Source: Helichrysum umbraculigerum (taxonomy: Eukaryota > Streptophyta > Magnoliopsida > Asterales > Asteraceae). Taken from it: a DNA stretch of 64,000 nt. The notes beneath the pieces were generated by a model. The model searched no databases. It saw only the letters and a list, made by a program, of their open reading frames with translations, and was not told the origin of the DNA. Location of the stretch: NCBI GenBank assembly GCA_949592205.1, contig CATIUR010000004.1:3661001-3725000 (forward strand). The letters run 5' to 3'. Below are positions 47,142-59,628 of the stretch, piece after piece. Made by a program: the position numbers and the translations under genes. Each line of letters starts with the position of its first letter. Within the stretch, counting starts at the first letter, position 1.

Positions 47142-47583
47142 AGTTTTAAAATTTTTGATCCTCTAATTTTTTTTTTATATTTACATAAATAGCTCATTCA
47201 TTAACACTAACAACACATTTTAATTCGTACAGACCACGAATTATTTTTTCTATATGTTTACCTTATAAAACATTATTCGATTAGAAAATAGGTATCACTA
47301 TCACCATCACCATAATGCGATATGCACCAAGAAATTTAGTCACTCCAGAATGGAGAATGATATAAAAATAAATAAATGATCAAATTTATACCCCACTTCC
47401 AAATTCAATTAATTTAAAGCTTCGTGACTACTTTAGTAATAAACAAATTTCAGGGGAGTAACTTGAGAAAACAAGAAAGTAGAGAGACCAAAGTTAACTT
47501 GCTCAAACGTGCTAAATAAATTTGGTGGGAAGTAATTTTGATCACAAAAATGCGTTAGGGTTTCAAAGCACTTATCAGAGCCT
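47142..47583 (+). promoter_or_regulatory. Upstream region of cystatin-like copy C
   Basis: Shares the inverted counterpart of GAGCAAGTTAC (here GTTAACTTGCTC near 47493) with the regions upstream of copies A and B. No other gene. Confidence 0.4.
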
Positions 47584-48947
47584 ATGGATCACCGGTAATG
47601 TTCTGGTTTCATATGCCGTTATAATATGTTTTCTGTTAACTGAGTTATCTCACATCAATCAATTGTGTTTTATTATTTGTTTTTATTTATGTTAATAGTT
47701 TGCAGAAATACCCCAAGAATTCATCTGATGACCCGGATACAGTAAGAATTTTATTAGTAACTAAATAGAATAGAATGCATGGCCACTGTATTTTAATTTG
47801 TTTGTTACTACAATGCCAGAATTTATATAAGTTGTGTGTTACATTTGCTAATGTGATTGTGCAGGTCGACACCATAACGGGAGGCAACAACGCTCTAAAC
47901 GTTAATTCTGTTATTCCAAACAAAAGAAAAATGACTGAGATGGAAGGTGGTCCAGATTTTCCTCATCATGTGGCCAGACGACGTATGCATTTCCATCTTT
48001 TATTTGTCCATTTAACTTATACATTGCTAAAAATAAATACGAGTAACACGTTGATGAATGATGATAAACTTTTATGTGTTATTGGTTTGCTATGCTTAAT
48101 GCTTGTGTTAAATAGGGATAGGTAGTATATAGACTGATAAATGGACATAAATTTGATCGTTTTATTTTTATAGTTGATATATATTTTCACATACTACTTA
48201 CACATGGAAGAAGTCAATGAAATTAACAAGTCTGCAATTATATTTGTTGATGTCTTAGTTGTTATTGGTTTTATAGAAGAAGCAGCAGCAGCGTCCCAAG
48301 TTGGTCTGATTCTCGTCACCATGTGGAGAGACGTATGCATTCCAATTCTTAGTGATGTTAATTAACAAGTCTGCAATTGTTTTTGTTGATGTCTTTGTTG
48401 ACGTTGTTATTCGGTTGGTAGAAGCAGCTGCAGCAGGCCTAGTTGGTCCATATCATTATGTGGCGAGAAAATGTATGCATTTCCAGCTTTAATTTGGCCA
48501 TTTATTTTATACATTGTTAAAAATTAAATGTAATTAACATGTAGCTGATGATTGACTTTTCTTTGTTATTTTTGTTGATATGGGACCGGTAATATATAGA
48601 CTGATACAAGGACATATATAACTCTTATATTTCTATAGCTTATAGCTGATATATTTTCACATGTGAGTTAATTACACATTTACACATGGACAGTAACTTG
48701 GCAAAGTGTTAACCTATCAAGATGCTGTTCTTCTTCAGAGAACACTCAAAACCTGAATTTGCCTAAAACGTTGAATGTTCCCTTGAATGATGAGGAGATG
48801 AAAAGTTGGATGTGTTTGTAACACCCTAGGTTGATCCCACATCGCCCATGGACATGAGGGATCCAGGACTTATAAGGGTAACAAGGCGCTTCAATGACAC
48901 AACACGTTTTGGGACCACAGGTGGCAGATTATCGCAAGAACACTACT

Positions 48948-49003
48948 GTTAAGCGTGCTTGAGCGAGGGCAACTTCCAGGATGGGTGACCTCCTGGGAAG
49001 TGT
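48948..49003 (+). other. 5S rRNA-like segment in Cassandra 5' LTR
   Basis: GTTAAGCGTGCTTGAGCGAG and GGATGGGTGACCTCCTGGGA match the A box, intermediate element and C box of plant 5S rRNA. It is LTR-embedded, not a genuine 5S gene. Confidence 0.9.
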
Positions 49004-49285
49004 GGTCGCCAAGAGCAAAGCCGTGCGCCTGCGGGCAAAGCGGACAATAGTGTGTCATGGTAAGCGGGTTGTTACAGTTATGGTATCAGAGCAACTCATG
49101 TGCCGTCGGGATGATGGGGCAAACCTCATCGAGGACGATGAGTCCCTAAGGGGGGTGAGTTGTAACACCCTAGGCCGATCCCACATCGCCCATGGACATG
49201 AGGGATCTAGGACTTATAAGGGTAACAAGGCGCTTCAATGACACAACGCCTTTTGGGACCACAGGTGGCAGATTGTCGCAAGAAC

Positions 49286-49347
49286 ACTGCTGTTAAGCGT
49301 GCTCGAGCGAGTGCAACTTCCAGGATGGGTGACCTCCTGGGAAGTGT
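49286..49347 (+). other. 5S rRNA-like segment in Cassandra 3' LTR
   Basis: Second copy of the same 5S-like block with a few substitutions (GCTCGAGCGAGTG). Confidence 0.88.
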
Positions 49348-50239
49348 GGTCGCCAAGAGCAAAGCCGTGCGCCTGCGGGCAAAGCGGACAATATTGTGTC
49401 ATGGTAAGCGGGTTGTTTCAGTGTTTAAAGAGTATGATAAAGATAAGGTACGTATAATAAGTTAGACCAATATTCAGGATTTATCCCTTTTCTTACTAAT
49501 CCTCTTGATATATAAATGACATATATTACATGCTTATTATGTACGTTTCAGCCTGTACTTCTAGAAGTTACGATTGGCGCTACTGAGAAAGAAAAAATGG
49601 CAATTGATGTACGTCATCCAATTGTTAGTCTAGTTGGAAACTTTGCCATTGATGCTTTTAACGAGGCCATTGAGATGGTATAGTTACATCTTTCTTTTCC
49701 ACATGTTAATTCTAACTTTTGTGTTTTTAATTTTGATGTTTTACTAATTGTTAGTGTGTTAAGAAGGGCGAACACAACAACCTCTATGATTTTGAATTTA
49801 CGGAGTGCAAATATCTAAATATGGGCGTTTATTATTACTTCACCATTACCATAGAGGCTTTTGAAGAAAGGAAACTTGGCGTATATGAATCAAGAGTTAG
49901 ACTCAAGTGTGACGATGGTAGTAAATCATTGGGCAGAGTTATTCTTACGAACCGTAAACGACTTGGTTTATGATTAAGTGGAGTCTATATCTTACCATGT
50001 CTTGATTAAACTCCCCGTATTTTATCTAACAGATTTATGCTTTTATGAAGCGTTTTTTTTATAATATCATGTGACTTTACCTATTGATTGTAGTTTCCGT
50101 ATTACAATTTTGAACGGTTCTTAGATGTTGCTATGTCGATCCATCTATGTAAGAAAAATGGGTTAATTTGTTCTGATCTTTCATGCATGCAGGTGAGAGA
50201 AAAATGCCAGGGCCTTATCGAAAGACTCATCCAGGTTAA

Positions 50240-50860
50240 CCTAAGTTTGTCCTGAATTCTATTTGTTTTCTCCTTGATATTTTTCTATTTTTTGATAGTA
50301 CATGATCTTGACCCATTTATTGTGAATGGGTCGATTTAGGTATTTGTATTCTCTTGTTTAATAAATTGCTACCCAATGGTACATTATAAATGGGCTGAAT
50401 TGGTCAAAAGTTGTCCATATTATTGCTACAAGTTACTCTTCTAAATTACCATTTATATTTATATACATTTGAAATCTCTGATATTAATGCAAAGCTTTTG
50501 ATTTTGGGCTAAATTTTTGATTTCTGTACAATGTTTTTGTTTGTGCGATGTTTTGTACCAAATCTTATGTTAATGCGAAATTATGGGTCTACATTTTACA
50601 ACCAGGTTTTGATCAACCTGATTCGCATAAACTTTGTGCGAAATTTAGAGCTATGTACGATATAAAAATGTAGATGTGCTACCGTTTCTTTCTATCCATC
50701 TTTGCATTTCAAGCATAAAGCTATATGCTTTTCACATTATGTGAGATAAGTTTTAATTACTAGAATGCACAACTATGCTTTTAATTTGTTTGCTACTACA
50801 TATGCCATAATTTCCATTCATTTAATTTCATAAAAATTGTGTGTTATACTTGGCCATGTG
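50240..50860 (+). other. Intergenic between copies C and D
   Basis: No exon 1 or 2 of copy D was found here. The first part (50290-50410) resembles 52110-52250, the region after exon 8 of copy D. Confidence 0.5.
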
Positions 50861-50869
50861 ATTGCACAG

Positions 50870-52075
50870 TTTGACACCATAATTGGAAGCAACAAGACTC
50901 CGAAGTTTACTTTCGTTATTACAAAAAGAAAAATGACTGAGAAAGGAGATGGTATGTATGCATTTCCATTCTTAATGTGTTAAATTAACGAATCGGTGAT
51001 TATTTTGTTGATGTCATTGTTGTTACTGGTTTGATAGAAGCAGCTGCAGCCTAAGTTGGTCCTGATTCTCAGCATAATGCGGGGAGACGAAGTATGCATT
51101 CCCATCTTTAATTCACCCATTCATCTTATACATTGTTAGAAATTGTTGATAATGATTAACTTTTCTCTGTTATTGGTTTGGAATGCTCGTTTAACCATGG
51201 GACCGCTAATATATATTTTCACCATATGAGTTAATTATGGACAGTAACTTGGTCAGTTTTTCCCTATCAGCATGGTGTTGCACGTTCGATCCGAACCAGA
51301 AATACCCTAAAACGACAGATGTTCCCTAGAATGAGGAGGAGGAGAAAATTTGGATGGAGTTTAAAGAGTTTGATAAAGATAATGTACGTATAAGTTAGAC
51401 CGGTATTCATAATTCATCACTTTTATAATTAATCCAATTGATGTTTTCATAACATATATTACATGCTTATGTTGCAGCCTCGACGTGATTATCTTAATTT
51501 TAAGCTTAGGGATAAAGAAATAAGGCTAATTGATGTTCATCATCCCATTTCTAGTCTAGTTGCTAACTTTGCTGTTGCTGCTTTCAACGATGCCATTGAG
51601 ATGGTATGGTTAAATCGTTCTGTTCCACCTGCTAGTTATAACTTTTGTGTGTTTGATGTTTTACTAATCAAAAACAAATTTGTGTTGCTAGTATGTTAAG
51701 AAGGACGAACATAACAACCTCCATGATTTTGAATTAATGAAGTGTAGTTATCTGAAAATGAGTGATTATTATTACTTCGACATTACCATAGAGGGCGTCG
51801 AAGAAAGGAAACTTGGCGTATATGAAGCAAAAGTTAGACTCAAGTGGGAAGACGGTTGTAAATCATTGGGCGAATTTGTTCGTAATAACAGTAAACCACT
51901 TGGTATGTGATTAATTGGAGTCAATATCTCATCATGTTATTATCCATTTTCTCCTAGCTATTAGAAGCTTTAGTGGAACATTTCTAAATAATAGCACATG
52001 ACTTCGCGTATTAATTTCATGCATGCAGGTGAGAGAAAAATGACAAGGCCTTATCGAAGGACTCATCCAGGTTAA
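50870..52075 (+). pseudogene. Cystatin-like copy D, 5'-truncated with stops
   Basis: Exons 3-8 at 50870-50951, 51038-51091, 51271-51383, 51478-51603, 51692-51902 and 52029-52075. Exons 1-2 are missing. In the frame of copies A and B there are two stops: TAA at 51052-51054 (a Gln codon in A and B) and TAG at 51327-51329 (Leu in A and B). Exons 6-8 stay open with standard lengths and encode NFAVAAFNDAIEM, YYYFDITIEGVE and YEAKVRLKW. It could still be transcribed, but a full-length product is excluded. Confidence 0.75.
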
Positions 52076-53540
52076 CCTAATGTTTTCTCCTTGATATTTT
52101 TCTATATTATGATAGTGCATGATCTTGCGCCATTTACCTGTATATGGCTATATGGGTCGATTTGGGTTTTTGTATTCTCTTGGTCAATAGATTTGCTAAC
52201 CAATGGTACATTATAAATGGGCTGAACTGGCTAAAAGTTGTCCATGTTACTGCAACTATACAATTTTATTAATCCCATATAACATATTTGAATAATTCAA
52301 TATATTAAATGTATGTCAGAAAGTGTCAAACGACATGACCCAGCCTAAACTAAGAAATTTAAAGGTTATAACCGTGCCACATCTGGTAGTAGTATAGTCT
52401 ACTTGGCTTCTTTATAATTTCTTTTAATCAACTGATACTGTATATATGTTCTGAATAAATGTACGTGTAGGTAGTTGGTTATTTCCCGGGTTTATTCCCA
52501 ATACCGGACTGATGTGCCGGGTTAGGGGCAGTACTTGCAGGGGTTATGACTATCGTACCCCGTGGTCTGGTTAGTGTTCTTTGATTATTATGATACAAAA
52601 TTATACCTATAAAGTGCGGGTGGACTATCATAAATATTGATGTAATCTTTGGTTTTTACTTTTCAGTGTTTGGCTATCTTTGATTTTGTGATTCATATAT
52701 CCTTGGTGGGTCTGGGCTGAAGAAATCAACTGTCTGCAGTAAACATTTATCTTATTTGGAACTTTAGCACAAAGTTTGACGTTTTTGTAAGATATTCTCT
52801 TTATTGTCTTTTTGTTTGGCACTCATTGCCAGATTGATATTATCAAGAAACAAGTTTGAACCAAATCTGTTGAGAAAAATATTCCAAGTGATGGCATATT
52901 CATGTCTATCATTACATCTTTATATACATTGTAGATATAGAAATATAAAATTATATTATTCCATATTCTATTTGAATTTGATTGTTTTGCCTGATCTCTT
53001 CTAGATTCTATGTTGTCGTATACCTTTTCCATTGTATAGGGCTAAAATGCATAAAAGCTACTTCATTTTAAACTTGTCATAGGATTGAGGACTTCTAAAC
53101 TTGTCATCTCTCACCAACCATCTTTTGTAGATGAATTTCTAACCTACAGATAACATATATGTTTAATCGATTGGTATTTCTCAACTAACTTGTAAAAAAT
53201 ACCGAGTGACAAGAGTGAATTTAAAGTTGAAAGTGACCGTAAGATTATATTAAACCAACTATCCACATATTCTTTTATATCGTTCTGCTTTTAGTATTAC
53301 CATTAGTCATATCGTTTCCGTAAACCTTAAGAGCTGACATGTTGGTGATCTTCGTAAAGTTTCTAAGAAAGTCGCATACCTTAAGTTACAAAATATAAAA
53401 AATAAAATAAAAAATGTAATATAATAATAATAAATAAATAAATAACAAAGTTGAAGAAATTGTACCTTAAATATAATTGGTGAAAGTAAAGTATCTTTTT
53501 GTGCATTTGACCCCTACTTTTATGATATACTCCGTATATG
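52076..53540. other. 3' flank of copy D and spacer before PLD gene
   Basis: About 52300-52780 is the inverted counterpart of 32150-32520 (3' flank of copy B). The rest is AT-rich with no gene. Confidence 0.6.
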
Positions 53541-53555
53541 AATAGCCCCTTACTC

Positions 53556-53566
53556 TATATAAATAG
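53556..53566 (+). promoter_or_regulatory. TATA box of PLD gene
   Basis: TATATAAATAG, about 130 bp before the ATG at 53693; the following sequence lacks ATGs until the start codon. Confidence 0.65.
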
Positions 53567-53692
53567 ACACACAAAAGCAACCAACCATTATCTCAACTTC
53601 AAAATCTTTTTATACACCATTTCTTGGGAACCCTTTACTTGCAAGTACTTATACTTGCCTAAGCGAATTCTTATACAAATTTGAGTTTCAAC

Positions 53693-56600
53693 ATGGCTGC
53701 TTCAACCGATGAAGGATCTCGACATCCGCAACGTGTAGAAGTTGTTCCCTTTAATACATCAGACGTCCCATTAAAATCCGTTTTACTACATGGTAACTTA
53801 GATATATGTGTGAAAGAAGCCAATAAATTACCTAACATGGATGCATTCAATAAAAAATTCACCCCTCTTTCGGGTACAAGTGATCCGTATGTAACAATAT
53901 CTGTATCCAATGCTGTTATTGGAAGGACTTTCGTTATAAACAATAGTGAAAACCCTGTTTGGATGCAACGTTTTTACGTTCCAGTTGCTCATTATGCAGC
54001 TGAAGTTTTATTTGTTGTGAAAGACAGTGATGTTGTTGGTTCTCAACTAATAGGAGCAGTTGGGATCTCAGCTGAACAATTGGTTGTTAATTCTGTTATT
54101 AATGGTACTTTTCCTATTCTGAATGCAAGTGGTCAACCGTGTAAGCCTGGTGCTGTGTTGACTTTGTCAATCGAGTATACACCAGTGGATCAGATGGTGA
54201 TTTACCGTAATGGGGTGGTGTCGGATCCTGAATGTGAAGGCGTTCAAGAAACTTATTTTCCGCTTAGAAAAGGAGGGAAAATTACACTTTATCAAGATGC
54301 TCATGTGGATGGTAGTTTACCATGTTTGAAACTTGATCGTGGTTTGAAATACGTACAAGGTGATTGTTGGCGTGATATTTGTGATGCTATTAGACAAGCA
54401 CGTCGTTTGATTTATATTACGGGGTGGTCTATTTATCATAAAGTGCAACTTGTTCGTTATGGTGCAAAAGCAAGAGATAGTGTTTTGGGAGAACTTCTTA
54501 AAAGTAAGTCAGAAGAAGGTGTGAGAGTGTTATTACTTGTATGGGATGATCCTACTTCAAAGAGCATTTTTGGGTATAAAACGGTGAGTCTCATAAACAT
54601 CATCCGCTTATAATTTTTTTTGGCCTATTTCATTGATAATATCTCATTGAATACTATTGTACACTAAATATTAAATATTCAGTGAGTTATATATTCATTT
54701 TTAGGTAAAATGAGTTGCTTCCGTCAAAAATTATACTTCCCTCCTGATCTTTCCCCTAGAGTTGATAATGTGATTCTAATTATAAAAAATGCAGGAAGGG
54801 GTTATGCAAACTCATGATGAAGAAACTCGGGCCTTTTTCAAGAATTCATCTGTTCAAGTTTTACTTTGTCCTCGTTCTATACCAAGGACTAGTTGGGCCA
54901 AAAAGGTTGGATATATTTAGTGTGTTATTTCTTTCTTCTTTATATATATTAAATTAAAAGTTATATTTGGTTTTTGTTTGCAAGGATGCTGAAACCATCT
55001 ATTCCCATCATCAAAAAACGGTTATAGTGGACGCTGATGCTGGTATCAAAAGACGGATAATGGCATTTGTTGGAGGTCTTGACCTATGTGAGGGACGTTA
55101 CGATACTCCTGAACATTCTCTCTTTAGCACATTGAACACGCTGCATAAAGACGATTATCACAATCCTAATTATACAGTAAGCAATTAAGCATTATAGTCT
55201 TTGTCGTCAAGCGTCTTAAAATGTGATCACTTTCTTATATTATCTGTTTTTGTTTCAATTTTATGATCAGGGGTCTACAACTGGTTGTCCAAGAGAACCA
55301 TGGCATGATTTGCATTGCCGAATTGAGGGTCCTGCAGCTTATGATATACTCCAAAATTTTGAAGAGCGGTGGTTGAGGGCTTCAAAGCCTCGTGGCCTTT
55401 CGAAAATAACCAAATTTTCTAATGTGTTACTTAAACTTGATAGAATTCCAGAAATTTTAGGTATCACTGATGCTCGTTACACAAGTGAGAAAGATCCAGA
55501 AGGTTGGCATGTTCAGGTGTTTCGTTCAATTGATTCTAACTCTGTTAAAGGTTTAGGTTTCCCAAAAGACCCAAAAGATGCTAAAAGCAAGGTGTGATTA
55601 CTTCTGTTTCAGTTTCTTTATAGCTGGCAAAATGGGTGGGTTGGGTAACGGGTCAAAATGGTAACTTTAATATGAAACAGAACATGTCGGTTGGGTTGAC
55701 CCGTCAACATTGTTTTCTTCATTTCTCCTTGAAACTTTAAAATAGTTAATACGGAGTATCTTAAATGTGATTAAAAAATTATATAAATATAATAAAAATC
55801 TTGTTTACTTTTGACCCATGTCATATTCACCTATGTTTTTAAAGTTACCCGTTGACTTGTTTGAGATTAAAATGTAACACAAATCAATTCATTGATTAGT
55901 GCATGGGTCAAAATTGCGCCCTGTAGGTTTCTTTCATATGTATTGTGATTTGTGAACAAGTAGCTCATACTTTTGTTAACTTGTAACAGAACCTGATATG
56001 TGGGAAAAATGTTCTGATAGACATGAGTATACATATTGCGTATGTGAAGGCAATTCGTAGTGCTCAACATTTTATATATATTGAAAATCAATATTTTCTT
56101 GGTTCTTCGTATAACTGGGCTAACTACAAAAGCATAGGTAAGAACATTTTCCTTATATGATAAATCAAATTATTATAAAACGTGTTGCAATCTGATATTC
56201 TGTTTTGCAGGTGCAAACAATTTAATACCAATGGAAATCGCTCTTAAAATTGCAAATAAAATACGAGCAAATGAGAGGTTTGCTGTATATATTGTTATAC
56301 CAATGTGGCCTGAAGGTAATCCAACAAATTCAGCTACTCAAAGGATCCTCGTATGGCAGGTTGATTCACATTATACATCTTGAGATGGTATACATTATAT
56401 TTATAAATCATTTTTTGCTGAAGCAAAATGTTTGTGCAGAATCACACAATGCAAATGATGTATGAAGTTATTTATAAGGCGTTACAAGAAATGGGACTTG
56501 AAAACGAATTTGAGCCACAAGACTACTTAAACTTCTTTTGTCTTGGCACTCGTGAGTCATCTCAAGGCATATCACCACCTTCAAATGGAAAAATATCGAT

Positions 56601-57710
56601 TGCCCCAAATACCCCTCAGGTACATCCCTTTACCGTTAATACTAGACATGCTAATATGGGCGGGCTAAATGTATCAAAACGGGTTCACATTGAAAAATGT
56701 CACTTTTAGTGCGGGTTAGAGCCACGTTCACTCACAAACACTGTTTTTGTCCTTATCTAATCATATAATTTTGGAACTTAATCGTTAATTATATTTTTGT
56801 CCTTATTTACCCATTTGACCCGTTCCTCTTTAAGTTAGCTTTTTTATTTGACCCGTTTTGAGATTAAACACAACTCGAAGGTCGACCCATTAATAAGTAA
56901 ATGGCTTTCAATTTCCACCTCAAGAATTTTCCTTAATCTGACGCAACATTATGCTTGCATAGGCACTCAGTATAACAAGTAGACGTTTTATGATCCATGT
57001 AAATTCAAAAGGAATGATAGTTGATGACGAGTTTGTAATATTGGGTTCTGCAAACATCAACCAACGTTCATTAGAAGGTACACGAGACACTGAAATTGCA
57101 ATGGGTGCATATCAGCCTCATCATACATGGGCCCGCAAAGGTTCTTCTCCAACAGGACAGGTAAAGCACAAAAAACTTAAACTTTGACTCTTAAATCAAA
57201 CTTATAATTTCTCAAATGTTTCATTTTTCCTAATATTTTCACAAATGCCAGCACAATTACTCTTAATTTTTTTTTATTTGGTATTAAATGTGATAACTTT
57301 CAATAAAGTTAATAACTTTTCATCTAAGGTTAATGAGTTTGTTTCATGTTAACTTTGAATACGATAAAAAGTCAATTTGACCTCAAAAAGTCAATGATAC
57401 ACAATTTGTTATGCAGATATTTGGATACAGAATGTCACTTTGGGCAGAGCATTTAGGAGAACTTGAGAGCAGTTTTAAGGAGCCACAAAGCCTCGAGTGC
57501 GTGAGAAGGGTCAGGTTGCTGGGTGAGCAGAATTGGGAACAATATGCAGCTGATAAAGTAACTGATATGACAGCTCATCTGCTTAAGTATCCAGTTGAGG
57601 TTGATCGAAATGGTCAAGTGAAACCGCTTTCTGGCTGTCCAAATTTTCCGGATGTGGGTGGTAGCATTGTGGGTTCATTTGTGTCTGTTCAAGAGAATCT
57701 CACAATATGA
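53693..57710 (+). CDS. PLDDELTA: Phospholipase D delta-like, second HKD His replaced by Asn
   Basis: C2-type plant PLDs cleave phosphatidylcholine or -ethanolamine to phosphatidic acid at membranes. Nine exons: 53693-54583, 54795-54905, 54985-55176, 55271-55591, 55990-56137, 56211-56359, 56440-56619, 56963-57160 and 57417-57710. All are GT-AG and in phase, giving 827 residues. Seen: a C2 domain (about 28-170, with LPNMD and TSDPYVTI); HKD1 HQKTVIVD at 343-350, intact; IENQYFLGSSYNW; HKD2 at 678-685, which reads NSKGMIVD where the family has H first; and a C-terminus ending VGGSIVGSFVSVQENLTI, typical of the delta group. The start ATG at 53693 has a good context (AACATGGCT). The His-to-Asn change at codon 57002-57004 should cripple catalysis, since both HKD motifs form one active site. 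Otherwise no breaks; a recently inactivated or non-enzymatic paralogue is my inference. Confidence 0.9.
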
Positions 57711-59628
57711 AGCTGTCTATTGTGATTAGCATTTTTTGCGTGTTTTTTGTTTAACCTGTTGCATAGCTTGTTAAATAACAGTCAATAAAGGAGAAATTGC
57801 CATGTTTGTAACCTTGTATGTCTCTATGATTATCGAATATTGTTATCTCTGATGGACTCGGACATCTTTCAATAAGACTGTCTTCGTAAGGGTGGAGATA
57901 AATAATTAAATGACAAAGTAAAAATAAGAAAAGTATCTATAACCTTAATTTCTTAGATTCAAGAATTAGTGTTTTTTAGTAACTAAACAAACCGCTAGTC
58001 AGAATGACATAAAAAAATTATATAAATGAGTCTACGATACCAAATAATATGGAACTCGTTATCTTCATCAACTAATAAATCATAAGACTCGTTTATAAAA
58101 ACGTATCAAAGTGACACATTGGTACTTGGTCTTCGGAAACACCACTTTTGGTAACAAATTTCCTCCACTTTCATATTATATATATCAAAATTTTATATTA
58201 TATAGTTATTATTTTTTAAATATTCAAATATATAAAAAATCCCTTTTTAACACTTTTGAATAATCTAAACACTAGATTATAACCCGCAAAATTTGTTGGC
58301 TTTTTCATTATTTTAAGACAAATATTTATATCTAAACTTTAATAATGGCGATAGACTGTTAGTTAACTGGCAACATATTAAAACAACGCATTGTAGTGTA
58401 AATTTGTAGGTGTGTTGGATACATTTAAATGATGTTGACATGAAAATACACATACATTTAAATTTAAATCTGAGCATAAGTTACATTGTAAACTATATAT
58501 CGTGAAAGATTTGAACATTAGTCTTTCATCACTGGGATGTAGTAACACAAATACGATTAGCCTTTATGATGAACCTTAACTAATGAATATATTTATATTA
58601 GGGATGGCAACGGATCCGGTTCGGGCGGGTATTACTGTATCCGTACCATACCCATTAAAAATATGTGTATGCTTTCCCGGCCCTATACCTGCTAGGCACC
58701 CAATTAATAGTACTCATCAATTTTTAAATTTATCCGCGAGTTTCGGTTATCCCCATGTAGAAAAAATGATTTTTGGACCTATCCTTGTAAGCCTGAATAT
58801 AGAACTAAAAATATGATCGGTGGATACAAAGAATTGAACAGATGAGATTAAGAGAGTCCGTGAAATATATTCTAATGAATGAATAAGATGAATGAATACG
58901 ATGATACCAAAGTCGGTGTATTGCATAATTAACGACAACTACCATGTAATAGAAAGCAAGAGTTCGTGTAATATATTCTAATGAATGAATAAGATGTATC
59001 ATATATTTGGATATCAATATTTAAAATTTAATTCAAATATAACATCTGTATATATTTGTATGATTTAATTTCATTTATCAACACAATAATTGTAGCGCTG
59101 GTTCATGATTTTATATTTACTTTTCATATTAGCATGCTAAGCATTCTTGATAACGTGTTTATATATTTACTATATCGTAAAACGCAAAGCCTCATCAACA
59201 TTCAAAAGTTGAAGTATAGATTTAGAAGCTATATTAATTTATATCAATTATATTGTCTAATGAAAAAATTGACTATTTCATGGTTTCAACTTCCAAGTCA
59301 TATTATTATTAGTATAAATTATAAATAAGTCAACTGACCTATAATTGTAGAAGTTAATTAGTATCTGATCATCTTATATATACCTTGTTAACAAGTAAAA
59401 TATCTTATTCTTTTATTATTTAAACTTCAAATTCGACTAACTATAAGATGAGTCGATACAAGTTGACCAATTATATCGAAAGATCATTTTTATTTATGTT
59501 AATACAATAATTATTACTTAATACACACAATTGTTATTAATTTGAAGCGGATGGGTTTTTAAACTAGTTTAAATATACATATAAAAACACCTCTTAAGCC
59601 TTTAAATAATGTACACCTTTTAACAAAA
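57711..59628. other. PLD 3' flank and intergenic sequence
   Basis: AT-rich. GGGATGGCAACGGATCCGG at about 58602 resembles one end of a common hAT MITE type; no partner end. A block with TATATTCTAATGAATGAATA is repeated at about 58865 and 58972. Confidence 0.45.

Larger units (their letters stand above)
48817..49420 (+). mobile_element. Cassandra TRIM (5S-rRNA-carrying LTR element)
   Basis: Two 260-bp LTRs (48817-49076 and 49161-49420), both starting TGTAACACCCTAGG. Between them lie a tRNA-Met primer site (TGGTATCAGAGC, 49081-49092) and a purine tract (AAGGGGGG, about 49148-49155). It is flanked by the perfect duplication GTGTT (48812-48816 and 49421-49425). Each LTR contains the 3' half of 5S rRNA, including the internal promoter, the hallmark of Cassandra. 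The LTRs differ at about 11 sites, so the insertion is not recent. No protein is encoded; the small frames here are shadows. Confidence 0.95.
47584..50239 (+). pseudogene. Cystatin-like copy C, interrupted by Cassandra TRIM
   Basis: Plus-strand relative of copies A and B. Seen: exon 1 47584-47594, exon 2 47699-47741, a fused exon 3/4 47865-47982 (intron lost), two further exon-4-like pieces near 48277-48332 and 48421-48475, exon 5 from about 48722 to 49447 split by a 604-bp Cassandra element, exon 6 49552-49677, exon 7 49755-49965 and exon 8 50193-50239. Exons 6-8 are open with normal lengths and still encode NFAIDAFNEAIEM and YYYFTITIE. Beyond the insertion, exon 5 appears one base short next to the insertion site, and its acceptor reads CAAG rather than CAG. 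The copy is therefore unlikely to make a full protein. Confidence 0.75.

Noticed and set aside
48948..49347. Genuine 5S rRNA genes
   Set aside because: Only the 3' half matches 5S, and both copies are inside 260-bp LTRs with PBS and PPT between them (Cassandra).
48981..49465. Open frames across the Cassandra LTRs
   Set aside because: They are translations of 5S-like and LTR sequence repeated in both LTRs; no protein family.
53681..53692. PLD start at 53681
   Set aside because: The codon there is TTG; the first ATG with good context is 53693.
58602..58820. Complete hAT MITE
   Set aside because: Only one terminus (GGGATGGCAACGG type) is visible; no partner end or 8-bp duplication.
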